Part shown: positions 22,964-34,489 of the stretch, piece after piece
How the letters are laid out: the number at the start of each line of letters is the position of its first letter
Position numbering within the stretch: position 1 is the first letter of the stretch
Assembly (NCBI GenBank): GCA_029891345.1
Contig: CM057009.1
Coordinates: 232,615,178-232,679,177, forward strand
DNA: 64,000 bases
Direction of reading: 5' to 3'
DNA from: Dryococelus australis
Lineage: Eukaryota > Arthropoda > Insecta > Phasmatodea > Phasmatidae
Translations under genes and position numbers: made by a program
The notes under the pieces: generated by a model
Seen by the model: only the letters and a program-made list of their open reading frames with translations
What the model was told of the DNA's origin: nothing
Database searches by the model: none

Positions 22964-23644
22964 GGCTGTGTCTCAATTTGCCCAAAGAACACTATCGCGT
23001 GCTCTCGCTCCCGCAACGACGTCATTATGACGTTGTCAGAGAGAACGCTCTCTGGTCGTCTCAATTCGTCGGAGTGAGCGCGAAAGAGCGAGAACACAGA
23101 GAGTGCACGAAGTTGTATACTCGCTGGCGCTCTCTCGCAGATACCATATTTGTTTACATTATGTCCGTGTTTGGATAAAGTTAGAGTAGCTTCCTGGGCC
23201 AAAACCACGTTACATTTTAACTGTACGTGAATAATTTCAACTGTTTGAACAGCGAAAACACATATGCAACACGTATTTATAAAAATATAAATACGGATTT
23301 CTGACTAAGTGTCGTTTGTTTTTGTTACTTTGCTGTAACATGGCGGTAAAACATAAAACAACAATAATAGTATTTTATGCGCTATGATTATTCTGGTAGT
23401 GCTATAATTATTTGTGAATTATTTTGAAAACATAAATTACTTACAATAGCATTGACCGCGATTTTAGCTTAACGGTATTTCCAGCCTGTTTACATTAGCT
23501 GTTTGCCTGACGTCGGAGAGAAACAAGAGTGGTTTTCTCAATTCCGAGTACGAGAACACGAGAGAGCATGAAGCAGTGATCTTGTCAGGTTGTGCGAAAG
23601 AGTGCTCTCTCTCGAGAGTATTCTTTAAATATTTAGACACGGGC
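22964..23644. mobile_element. MITE with TCA target duplication
   Basis: The left end reads GGCTGTGTCTCAATTTGCCC. The right end, reverse-complemented, starts GCCCGTGTCTAAATATTT, then AAAGAATACTCTC. Both ends then run into GAGAACAC/CTCTCTCG-rich subterminal sequence. TCA flanks both sides (22961-22963 and 23645-23647). A 3-bp duplication and no transposase fit a PIF/Harbinger-type MITE (inference). Open frames inside are accidental. Confidence 0.65.
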
Positions 23645-23649
23645 TCAGA

Positions 23650-24950
23650 CTTGTCACCTGTTTCCATTGGTTGGAATTAAGGATTAAAACCAATCAATGA
23701 AGGAATAATAATAAATATTCACGTATATTGGAAACTGCAAATACGGAACACGTGGTTGTATTCCGGATCAGTGCATACTGTATAATTATAAACACATAGA
23801 TTTTTTTTTTATTGAAAATTCAGCTCAAGCTTCCCCCAAACGTCAAGTGGCGCTGCGGCAATTAACACAACTACCGGCGACAAGACCTACCAGGCAGAGC
23901 AGCAGATATTTGTCCCCAAAAAGTTATCTCACTGCCTGCTAGAGGTGTTCTCTGTTAACACTCAAGAAACGCGACCGTGGCGGTCGCAGCAAACTTGAAG
24001 AGTACGCGGGAGAAAAAAAATTACCGCGCACGGGATTCTGGTGTGGTTTTATAGTTACTCGTAGGATAGCGCCACATACGGCTACAACGTACGCAGCGTG
24101 ATCTATGCGGGGCTACCTTGAACTAGCAACACAATGCGTACGAGGTTTTTTGTGAAAGGCAGAAGGGGGATACTAGTGGAGAATGATGATATGCAGATAA
24201 GGATATCTGTAGGCAAGTGACATGCTTATGATGTGAGTCAGCGAACGTCTTTGCAATGAGCAGCTCGCAACTTACATTTATACAACTGAACCAACCAACG
24301 GTAGAACTGCTCTATCAATGGCAATTAAGGCCAGTTAGCCTGTTAATGTAATAGTTTTAAAGTAAAGTAATATATTTATACCCTACTAGCAAATCGAGTT
24401 TTATTCATCCAGAAAGTGCCGCGGCGGTGTAGCGACTAACAATGCTCGCACAAGTTATAATCTGAATTTTTCGCATTTTTTTTTTTAACGAAGCGGATGT
24501 TGCTATTAGTAGGCTTTCTCTGGGTCTTTGATATAGATCAATAGTATAAAAAGAATACTGGATGACCTTAAAATACATATTTTGAGCATTGCGATTTTAG
24601 ACACCTCATAACTATATACTCTTTGCATATGTGTCCGATTAAAAAGTACATAACATGCTACTTCGAAGAAAATGCCTGCTCCTTCTGCGAAATTTTTAAA
24701 TTTTTTAACTACCGCGTATTCGTTTAACACTTTTGCCAACTAAACGCATACCATTTTAAGGCATTTAACAATCTTTAACAAGTAGGTAGATATATCTAAT
24801 AGGTTCCCGCCAAAACTGCATTGTCATACCTGAATAAATGTGGAAAGGTTTATCTGTTACACTGCTAATAAACAGCATTCATAGCTATTTCTATAAACAT
24901 GCTCAGGCCACTTATTGGACAAACTTATTTCTACCTACTGTACACCTGGA
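23650..24950. other. Stretch without recognisable gene
   Basis: Contains a 7-bp perfect hairpin (GCGACCG/CGGTCGC near 23971) but no coding or mobile-element signature. Confidence 0.35.
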
Positions 24951-24954
24951 CCGA

Positions 24955-25085
24955 AAAAAGGTGGCGCAGGTGTAAAACACTGAACTCACTTTCGGGAGGA
25001 CCTGGGTTTGAGTCTTGGTCCGGCTATCCTAATTAGGGTTTTCTATGGTTTCCCGAAATCGTGGCAGGTGGAAAGGTATATGTGA
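24955..25085 (+). repeat. tRNA-derived SINE, copy 2
   Basis: A-box-like GTGGCGCAGGTG, B box GGTTTGAGTCT, then the core CCGGCTATCCTAATTAGGGT and ATGGTTTCCCGAAATCGTGG. Same family as 8425-8668, truncated before its tail. Confidence 0.75.
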
Positions 25086-25089
25086 TATA

Positions 25090-26925
25090 AACGGCTGATC
25101 AGGAAACAATAATTAGATACGGTTACGAGGGCAAGATAACTGATTATCGTAAAATTAAAGTTATTTTTTACGTAATCCCATCTTGGTGAAATGTTAACTT
25201 ACTTGATATATTATATTTAAAATCGTCAATGCCATTTTTAAAGTGTCGACATATTTTTGAACCACCTATTCAATTAAACGTTACTTATTCTGGGTAGTGA
25301 ATCGTATTGTATAGTTTCTTTTAGTTCATGATAAGTAATGTTGACTCAATACTCTCCAAAGATTAATTACCTAACGGACATACTGAATAAAAAATAATGG
25401 TGGAATAGATTAGAACATTGATATTCCGTGTACAGTCCTCGCGAGAAGCTACATTTTATATTTTGACTAGATTATATTTAATAATTAATGTAGAGTAGAT
25501 TGCAGATGATAATAAACGGAAGGTAACGCTGATTTTACTGAACATCCCAAATTGTGATTGAATACGCAAGTGGTGCATTTTTTCTTCTCAGTCGTGCCCT
25601 ATGATTATGATAATTGCAATTTAAGAAACTATTATACGAAATATTTATAATAGGAAGTGTATGAGGGAGAAGTGGTATTAGGCAGGCAAACATGTTTACG
25701 ATATACTTCTGTAATTTATCAATTAATTCTGACTAGATAAATTAGACACTTGTCCTCACATAACAAGCACTATGCTATGTTGTGTGCTAAGAAATTGGTT
25801 TTATATTTATATCACAAGTATAATTGAATTGTTTTCATCAAAACGGAATTATAGTGTATTTTCGTGTGCGTTTTGATTTTAGAAGTTTCTTTTTGGCGCA
25901 ATAGTGTGAGTTATGCATAAAATATTTACGGACAAAAGTACGAAAAGAAAAGTAAGATCATAGATCTCAATGTACGAAATTATTTGAAATGGAGAATCCG
26001 TATGCAGTACACTTAAAGTTAACAAATATCACTCAGAAAAATGTCTAACTCCAAAAAATAAATAGATCAATTCTTTTTGGCTGTATCCTATTTGGTATAA
26101 TATATTATTATATTATATATTGTAATATGGACTCAGATATTCAGGAAATCAATATTTTTAACTCACATTCGAATAGAATTATCTTGAAAACGTATGGTTG
26201 TAAGACACGATATCGTGGTAAAACGTACTTGAAAGTGTTAATTCTGCCACTGAAAATATTCTTACACTTATCGTGAAAGATAGTAAATTAAAATAATAAT
26301 TAATTATACTTAAAAAGCCTTCAACTTAGTTTCAAAATAATATTCTCTCAGCGCGGCCAGCTTCTGATGCATGAGAAACTTTATGCCACTGTTACTGTAT
26401 AGTTGTCCGTTTGCGGTAACGGACATAAAACTACGTTACTGTAACAAACTATGACTTGGAAGCCAAAAATATTACTAAAATATTTATTACTTCTCTAAAT
26501 TTTGTTTAGATATGTTGACTTCTGGATAGCTAATATATTTGGGGGTCTAATCAAAAGAAAAGTCATTATTTTACAACTTGCGTTATCGCCCTCTACAAAC
26601 GTCCCTATCGAAAACAAGATTATTTAACACGCCATATCAGTGATAATATTTTAGGGTCTCCTCCTAGACTGTGCCCGGGGTAATTTGTACACAAATATAA
26701 GTCTTCAAGGTCCAAATATATATTTGAAAACACTGACGAATTCTAATATGAAAATTCGGGTCGCAGCGATCTCGAAATGTCCTACAACCGCGGGCTGTTC
26801 ATAAACGTTATTTATTTTTTCCTTTGTTAGCAACAAACCCAAAGAAAACGGTACTCATAAACATGTAAATGTTAAAGCATATAACACCGACTTCACAATA
26901 TGTTATATAATCATTGAAGTCTATT
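25090..26925. other. AT-rich stretch, no gene recognised
   Basis: No protein-like frame. An imperfect hairpin (TAGTTGTCCGTT / AACGGACATAAAACTA) lies near 26400-26440. Confidence 0.4.
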
Positions 26926-26930
26926 ATACC

Positions 26931-27179
26931 CATAGAGGTATAATAGGTAGATGCGGCTTCTGCTATAAGAGACTGGAAGAAAGGGTGTGTTTGAGATGGG
27001 TCCCGAGACTTTAGGAAGATTGCGCAATGGCGAACCTTGTTGGTCGCACCTTCGTGACGTCACGCTCCAGGGATCGAATGTTGTGTTGGGAATCTGTCAC
27101 GTGACTTTAACATAACATTGTTCCATGTTGAACACACTTTTATGACGTCACACCCCTACTAGTGTATTATATCTCTATG
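26931..27179. mobile_element. 249-bp MITE carrying CRE palindromes
   Basis: The terminal inverted repeats CATAGAGGTATAATA and TATTATATCTCTATG match at 14 of 15 positions. The interior has TGACGTCA at 27055-27062 and 27143-27150 and GTCACGTGAC at 27096-27105. No coding. Target duplication unclear. Confidence 0.7.
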
Positions 27180-27184
27180 ATATG

Positions 27185-28315
27185 TTATTAAATAAAACAT
27201 GATCATATTAAATTCTGACATTGCAAATCAGTCGCTGGTGTCATGAATAATTACGTTAATATTATAGAATAACATAATTATATGTTTGGACGGCTCTTAT
27301 CATCTAAGCTGGGGTCTTTAGAGCCAATGAGAGATTAATGAGGCGGATAAGGAGAAGCGCCTTGGAATGCAATGACGCGGAAGAGAGGAAACCGAAAATC
27401 TCCGAGGAAACCCGTCTGCCTACTGCATCTTGCAGGCACAATTCCTAAATGTGAAAATCCGGGAGTCATGACCCCGCAAGTAAAATTGACAGTTAATAAA
27501 TACAGCTCAATATCTATGCTCTGTATCTTTCACCACAAGAAAAATTAGTACTGCTGGAATGTGATTCCGGCATACCATCAACTAATTGTGGCCTCCGATT
27601 TTCTATAAATACACTCTACTGACACCTTCTCTCATCCTAAACTGTGTTCTCAATGTAAACGGTCCTGAGTTAGTTACATAAGATTTTAAGAGTTTTCCAG
27701 TTCTAATTAGAGATAAATATCAGCTCTATTCTGTCAGCGTCAAAACACTTTGCCAGAGTTCTCTACGGATACATGAGAGCTATTGTAGCTCTAAATCTAG
27801 ACTTATAAACGTAGCTTCTCTTACCTGTTGTCCGAGACACTGTGCAGAAAATCTGAGTAAGTACTGAAATAAAATGGGTGATTTTACGCTAATGGGAACC
27901 AAAAAGTAGAATCATCTGCCACTAAGAAACTTAGTAAAATCTTACAACCTGCGCCCCAAAAACACAAATTCCTTTTACTGCAATTTTTTTATGGCTTCAA
28001 AGTCCTCGACGGCGAGGACATTAAGGACAGGGAGAATATATATTGCACTTTAACAGCAGATAAGGATGAAGTAAGGTGAAGATTGAACAGTGATGGAAAA
28101 CATCTACGTGTTTAACGAGAGTACATTACCCCAAGAAAAGCCACCCCACCCCCCAATGGTAATGTCTGCCGCGTTTTTGACGTGTGAAAATTCTAGTGTA
28201 ACCCGGCTGGAAATCGAAATCGAACGCTTTGGTGGGTGGCTAGAACTATAGCCGCTACGATAGCGTAGCCCCCGACTACAACATAGATCAAGGGAACTGA
28301 AAAAAAAAAACCGGC
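27185..28315. other. Stretch without recognisable gene
   Basis: 27300-27480 has SINE-like phrases (GAGGAAACCGAAAATCTCCG) but no clear promoter boxes. The rest is unassigned. Confidence 0.35.
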
Positions 28316-28319
28316 AATA

Positions 28320-28440
28320 GTCTTTAGTAAGGAACCATCTCGGAATTTGCCTGGAGTTATGTCAGGAAACCATGGAAAGCTGAAATGAGGATGCCCGGAC
28401 ATGGATTCAAAACCCGGCCATGGAGAATGATAGCTCAGTG
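28320..28440 (-). repeat. tRNA-derived SINE, copy 3
   Basis: Plus-strand GGAACCATCTCGGAATTTGC, then AGGAAACCATGGAAAGC and GGATGCCCGGACATGGATTC, reproduce the SINE core. The B box (GGTTTTGAATCC) is on the minus strand. Confidence 0.7.
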
Positions 28441-28444
28441 TTTA

Positions 28445-29085
28445 CTACTATTACTACTTGATCGGTCAGTTTGATTTTACTTGTTCAGCTTTCATTAGGA
28501 CAGAAACAACTAATCAATCTTAGTCAGTTAACGAAGAAATTAGTTAGAATGTGAATGTCAAATAACGGTATTAGCAGTGTTGTCATTAGATACACATAGA
28601 CCACATATATTCACATACACACCGTGAGCCAGTGATATTAGTTTTAAATGCATTAGTCATATTATCAATGCTATTTTACATTTCTTTCAATAAAGATGCA
28701 TGAAAACTATAACCTACATGCACAACCACCGAATGTTATATTTATACATCAAATTATTGTGACTAGCAATTCATCGCAACCACGTATTCAACCCAGAAAA
28801 AATAAATACTGCTTATAAGCATTGTTTCAAATAAGTATAATTTTATAAAATTTCTTATTTTAATGATGTAATCATCTCACAATATTTCATTTATAAGCTC
28901 TCAGCTATAATTGATTTCTTTTTACTTTGGAATACTACTGCATTTAAGTAAAATCCAAACCGATCTATGATTAATTAGGCATAAGCAACAGTACTGACAT
29001 AACTTTAATCAATTTCGGAAATCATCATAAGGACCACATATTTTTGTTATTAAATATTATTTTTACTTACCTTTTTTTCCTTCCA
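28445..29085. other. AT-rich stretch, nothing recognised
   Basis: No frame or repeat structure seen. Confidence 0.4.
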
Positions 29086-29089
29086 CCAC

Positions 29090-30023
29090 GCTGTTTTTCA
29101 CACCTATCTATGAAGACATCATAAATGTAATTAAAAATTTCAAAAGAAAAAGTTCCTGTGGAATAGATGAGGTACCTATGACTCTGCTAAAAAGAAGTGT
29201 TATTATTTAATAAATCAGCCTTTGTCTTACATTTTCAATGAATTTCTTGCCCAGGGAATTTTTTCTGATAGACTCAAATGTGCGAAAGTAGTACCAATAC
29301 ACAAAAAAGGTGACAAGGCATTGATGGATAGTTAAAGGTCTATAGCTCTTCTTACGTCCTTTTAAAAATATTTAGAGAAATTGATAGCAAATAAACTGAC
29401 CCAATTAAAAAAAAAAAGGTTAGTTTATTGCATCAGTATGGCTTTGGAGATGGCAGATCCACATAACAAGCTATTTACAGTACACTGCAAAATATTAACT
29501 TCTATTGATAAAAGACAATTCTCAATATGTATATTCGCAGACCTTTCAAAAGTTTTTGATTATGTCGACCACAATATCTTATTGCCAAAACTTGAACAGT
29601 GTGCAATAAGAGGCGTAACCAATAATCTGAGTAAATCATATCTTGAAGACATAAAACAGATCACCTCCATAAGATATTATGACAAAAATCACATTACAAA
29701 TGTTATGTCCGATAACAGAACTACTCGAGTAGAAGTGACACAGGGATCAATACTGAGACTAATTTTATTCTTAATATTTATTAATGATTTTTCCAGAACA
29801 AATAACCAACGGCTCAGCTATAATGTTTGCGGATGACACAAACATTTTTGTAACTAGTTCAAATAACGCTGTTCTTGAAGGAAATATAAAACAAACAGTG
29901 ACTGAGATGTCCAATTGGTTCCAGTATAATAAATTAATATTAAAAGTAAACAAATCTGTGCTCATGAGTTTCATGCAAAGAAATAAAGGAATAAGGAAAA
30001 AAAGAAGCCATTGTAGGCCCCTA
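29090..30023 (+). pseudogene. LINE (CR1/Jockey-type) reverse transcriptase, upstream part
   Basis: A 5'-truncated non-LTR reverse transcriptase with stops and frameshifts. In order: SSCGIDEVPMTLL (29150), AKVVPIHKKGDKA, the palm motif ADLSKVFDYVDHNIL (A), QGSILRLILFLIFINDF (B) and FADDTNIF (C, near 29828), then the thumb WFQYNKLILKVNKS. The catalytic Asp pair is present, but the frame shifts between motifs B and C. The polyprotein would reverse-transcribe LINE RNA at the insertion site. The frame is cut by the Helitron at 30023 and resumes after 31212. The endonuclease domain is missing. Confidence 0.9.
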
Positions 30024-31211
30024 TCCTATATAATAAGTAGACGATCTCTGTCTGTCTGTCTGTATGTCTTTAATACACGTAAGTCCCCTGAAACTCAACA
30101 GACGTTCTTTATATTTTGCAGATTGAATCCTCAGTGTAAAATACAGGTCAAGTTCGAATTTCAGCAAGATCATATTATGTAATCATTATCTTTTACCCAA
30201 AAAACGAATTTTTAATTACTTTCTCCTTATGAAAAGTTTTGTATTAATGCATAGAGAATATTGCATAGAGATATGAAGGCGATGGAATATCATTTTTGTT
30301 TACTTTAGATGTCTGGCGCCAATGTTGAGTAAATAAAGTATGGCCGCAGTGGCTCAGTGGATAGAGCGATTCCAAGTGGGGACTTAGTAACTCACTGTAT
30401 AGAGATATTCCAAGTGGGGCCGCAGTGGTTCAGTGGATAGAGCGATTCGAGTGAGGCATTAGTGGCTCAGTCGATAGAACTATGTTAAGTGGGGCCACAG
30501 TGGCTTAGTGGATATAACTATATCAAGAATGGCCACAGTGGCTTAGTGGATAGAACTATATCAAGTGGGGCCGCAGTGACTAAGTGGATAGATATATATC
30601 TAATGGGGCCTTAGTAGCTCATTGGATAGAGAGATTTCAAGTGGTGCCGCAGTGGTACAGTGGATAGAGCGATTCCTAGTGGGGTATTAGTGGCTCAGTG
30701 TATAGAACTATGTTAAGTGAGGCCGCAGAGGCTTAGTGGGTTGAACTATATTTAGTGGGGCCACAGTAGCTAAGTGGATAGATATATATAAAATGGGACC
30801 TTAGAAGCTCAGTGGATAGAGAGATTCCATGTGGGGCCGCAGTGACTCAGTGGGTACAGCGATTTCAATTGGGGCCTTAGTAGCTCAGCGGATAGATTCC
30901 ATGTGGGACCTTAGTGGCTCAGTGGATAGGACTATAGTAAGTGGGGCCACAATGGCTTAGTGGATAGAACTATTTCAAGTGAGGTCGCAGTGGCCAAGTG
31001 TATAGATGTATAGCACGTGGAGCCTTAGTGGTTCAGTTGATAGAGCGATTCCAAGTGGAGCCACAATGGCTTAGGGGATAGAACTATATCCAATGTTGAG
31101 TTAATTTCACATCATTTTTTCCAGTCTTTATATGATAAGACAATTTTGTAACATCGTAACTTTTCTAGGCTCGTGACAATACTAAAAACACCTTCACGGG
31201 CTAACCCCTAG
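30024..31211 (+). mobile_element. Non-autonomous Helitron inserted in LINE
   Basis: The 5' end TCCTATATAATAAG, followed by a CTGTCTGTCTGTC run, is the usual start of many animal Helitrons. The 3' end has a short hairpin (GGGCTAACCC) followed by CTAG. It sits exactly between A (30023) and T (31212), the Helitron target, and splits the LINE coding region. No Rep/helicase sequence. The interior is dominated by the 38-bp array. Confidence 0.75.
30331..31089 (+). repeat. ~38-bp tRNA A-box-like tandem array with higher-order order
   Basis: About 19-20 units of consensus GGGGCCGCAGTGGCTCAGTG followed by GATAGAGCGATTCCAAGT. TGGCTCAGTGGATAGAGC matches a polymerase III A box in tRNA 5' context. Units fall into five types in a repeated order (see findings). 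The direct repeat CCAATGTTGAGT flanks the array at 30319-30330 and 31090-31101. Confidence 0.85.
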
Positions 31212-31860
31212 TTTATAAATAACAAAATTATCACTCTTCCATGGCATTTATATGTACCATAGTATTTTTTTTTACATGGAAAACATTTAAAAAGTTAAAA
31301 ATATTTATATATACCATTACTACATCAGGGAAGCTAATCATCTTCACCTATTCACCTTCAGAACCTCAAAATTTACATCAAATCCATACTATGCTGGGGC
31401 AAAACTAATATATATCCTACCCAGTCATTTGAAGTCACTTAATTATTTTGCAGTAATTAAAAAGAACTGTTCAATCCTACTTTTTAAATAAGGTCTTCTA
31501 TTCCGTAGAAGAATACTTAAATAAAGATGAATTTCTATAATGCAGAACAAGACTGATATAATGAGACTTCATGTAATGCCTTGTGTTTCAATCTAATGAA
31601 GATTTACATATTTAAACTTTAATATCTATCTGTATATGAATTGTAATAACTTGTACGGCAACCAAAATGTAGTCTTTACATGTTTGTAGAGCTGCTATAG
31701 TTAAGAAGTGTGTTAATTATATTATTTATCTGTTACATACTTTTATGTTAATGTAATTGTGAGCAAATATCCATATTGTATAACAAATATTAAAAAATAA
31801 TAATAACTTACAAGTCCTTTTCAAAGTGTATTGGAATACGGGATGCGAATAAATAAATAA
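31212..31860 (+). pseudogene. LINE 3' part: ORF2 C-terminus and 3' UTR
   Basis: After the Helitron, 31385-31535 reads as the C-terminal tail of the LINE ORF (YYAGAKLIYILPSHLKSLN, then, after a frame change, KVFYSVEEYLNKDEFL and a stop). The 3' UTR ends in an AATAAATAAATAAATAG tail near 31843-31862, the usual 3' end of this LINE class. It continues 29090-30023. Confidence 0.7.
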
Positions 31861-31864
31861 ATAG

Positions 31865-33500
31865 ATAAAGTGATTTCCCTTTGGTTATTTTCCGCCATGC
31901 AGAAATAAGCATGTGTCCTCTATACCTGTTCTTTTTAAATCGTGTCTTATTACCACTCGCTAAGGTGTCGCCCACCAAATGCAAAAAGAGTGGTTTCGCG
32001 ATACTACAAAGTAAACTATGACGGCCTCCAACAAGCGCTACACTTGCGATGCGTTCTGTAATGAATCACTGCACGCGGAGAGCCCGTCACCTATGGGTGG
32101 ACGCGTGAACTACGACATATCTAATCAGTGCCAAATCACGCGTGAACTGCCGTTTTCAAGGCTTGAGGCGCAATATATTTTACAGCTTGTGTTGCTTCTA
32201 CATGCATCCTGCAATTTTCAATGTTATGTACACAAATGTGTTGTGGATTGACACTTTTCAGTTTTCCATTTGCAATGCAAATTTATTAGTATTCGTCTAT
32301 TAAAGTTCGTCATATTGACGGCTATGTAATTAGTCAAATAAAAAACATTTCGAAATTTCGGGTAATGGAAATCTAAAATCCAACCTTACACAGTATCTTG
32401 ATATTACCCTGATTAAACAATATGTGACGGTTTTCACAGTATCTCTTGCGCCACAAACGACGATTTCGCGGCTCACAGCCACATGTCCCACGCCCTTTTA
32501 AGCTTCTTACACAATAGAAAACTTTATCATTATACTTTAGATTTCCTTTCTTCTGACGAAACCACTAATACACAATACAATTTTAAAGTCAGAGTTTAGA
32601 CAATTGAGCATGGATTCTGCGAGCTTTGTAAAAATATGTATCTAGTTATGTAAATACTTTTGATATTATCCAGGAATAAATTTTACGTGCCTTTTTAAAT
32701 AGGGTTAAAATTTATGTTAAAAGTTTATTTCAAAACAAAAACTCACTTGTTTACTTTATCAAAATATGCAAAATTCATTTATTTCCTCTTCACATTATAT
32801 TTGTTTACCATCTATTTAATTTAAGACGAGCTTTGTTTAATACACCGAGTTTAAAACCACCCTACAATAAAATAACGCACATTCCACATAACTTCTGTTA
32901 GATTTTCGGCAAAATGGCTGCTTGACTTTGACTTTAAATTTCAACTTTTCGAAATCGTAAAGTCAAGAATGTTTGACTTTACCTTTGACAGTTCCCTTGT
33001 GTCAAGCTCCATAAGAAACAACATGTCGGAAAGCAAATGTAAAGTCAAATGGTAAAGTCTAATGTTAAAGTTTTCAATTGTGTAAGGGCCTTTAATCTCC
33101 AGGAAAACCTTACAAAAGGTTAGACCTCGGCGACTTCTATACATGTACATACTCAATGATGTTGGTGTTACATGGCCCGTCCCCATTTGAATTGGCTTAA
33201 AAAACATTACTTACAAAGCATAACAAACGGAACCGTACGTATACAATACGTGTTAACGTCAAAGAAAATAACTCTTTTCCCCAGAAATTAGAAAGAGCTA
33301 GCAAATAGGAAATAATTTTTCAAGCACAAGAATTTTTATATGCATAAGTTGGCCGCAGTAGTTTTTATTTTATGAGGTTCCACAGTCTCATTGGCCGGCG
33401 TTAAAAATTTGGCGTACTCGGAGATGACCGTTTTAACACCAAGAAACGCAAATAACTCCAAGTTGAGTCGCACCAAATTCTAGCTGTGAACGTCGCAAAC
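31865..33500. other. AT-rich stretch, no gene recognised
   Basis: 32925-33075 holds a cluster of TTGACTTTAC and GTAAAGTCAA in both orientations, able to form a small imperfect hairpin. No gene seen. Confidence 0.4.
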
Positions 33501-33522
33501 TCAAATACAGGGTTTTACTTCT

Positions 33523-33750
33523 TTATTGCAAACTTTCATTTAACTTGACTGTTTGTATGTACGGTAGGTGTCTGTGAGGTGTCTGTCCGGAGCCCACCAA
33601 ATCATTAGTAATCACGATATATTTGGTGGACAAATTGTCAATTACTGGTGGAATGTCCTCATTTACACATGGCTGTGTGGGTAAATGACCATCCAAACTT
33701 TGAAACGCAAGAATTAAAATGATCGACCATATGTTTAAGTGAATTACCAT
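33523..33750 (-). CDS. Candidate secreted-protein ORF or first exon (75 aa)
   Basis: Starting at the ATG at 33750, the frame begins MVIHLNIWSIILILAFQS, a plausible signal peptide (short n-region, hydrophobic core, small residue near the cleavage point). The remaining ~55 residues are soluble-looking and include PPVIDNLSTKYIVI. A weak donor (GATTTG|GTGGGC) lies inside the frame, so the true exon may end earlier, as in genes with a signal-peptide first exon. Composition is less biased than the surroundings. No family recognised and no neighbouring exon found. It could be chance: the frame is short and alone. Confidence 0.25.
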   Translation of the reverse strand: MVIHLNIWSIILILAFQSLDGHLPTQPCVNEDIPPVIDNLSTKYIVITNDLVGSGQTPHRHLPYIQTVKLNESLQ

Positions 33751-33987
33751 TTGAAGATTCCGATCTTCGTGAGCTTGTATTGAAATGTCAAATACATCGA
33801 CATGCACACATGCGACGCGTGTAAGATGAATAACGAATGTTAAGCATGCCAGTTGAATTTCCCGCGAAAAGAGTGCACTGAAACTCGCCTGATCGTAAGC
33901 GATACCGTCGACGGACGAGTCTGTGAATGTATAAATTGTCTACCTATTTAATAAAAAAAATTGTGAGACTAAAAAGTGAAAAATAAA

Positions 33988-34418
33988 AATATTTTTAAAA
34001 ATCATTTTAAAATCAAGCTTTTATTTATAAATTAACTGAAAATATTAAAATGATTATAGGAGTAGTTATAGCATATGTAGATCTTAAAGACGTGGTCAAA
34101 CAACCACAATAAATTTTACAAAATATTAATATTTTTGTATCAATCCATATTCAGTATATAAAAGCTTGGCGCGAATATTTAAGAGCCTTACGCAAGATAT
34201 ATGCTTACTATGCTTATGCAAATTAGGTATATTCTATATTGAACTAAGATTTTATATACTTAATATAAATTGATACAAATATATTAATTTCTAGTAATGT
34301 TTATTACGGCTGTTTGACCACGTCTTTAAGTTCTACAAATTCTGTAACTACTCCTATAATTATTTTAATCTTTTTAGTTAATTTATAAAAATTAAAGCTT
34401 AGTTTTAAAAGTATTTTT
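33988..34418. repeat. Long inverted repeat (~150-bp arms)
   Basis: Arm 33988-34145 pairs with the reverse complement of 34268-34418 at roughly 80% by eye, around a ~120-bp loop. Matching blocks: TCTTAAAGACGTGGTCAAAC / GACCACGTCTTTAAG, AGGAGTAGTTA / TAACTACTCCT, AAGCTTTTATTTATAAATT / AATTTATAAAAATTAAAGCTT. Confidence 0.8.
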
Positions 34419-34489
34419 TTACCACTAATTTTGCTCTGCATGTGATGTGCGCCATTGTAGACGGGGCCTTAAACGAGAGGCTTTATAGG

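Noticed and set aside
30331..31089. Tandem tRNA genes
   Set aside because: Only the D-arm/A-box part is present; there are no anticodon or T arms in the 38-bp units.
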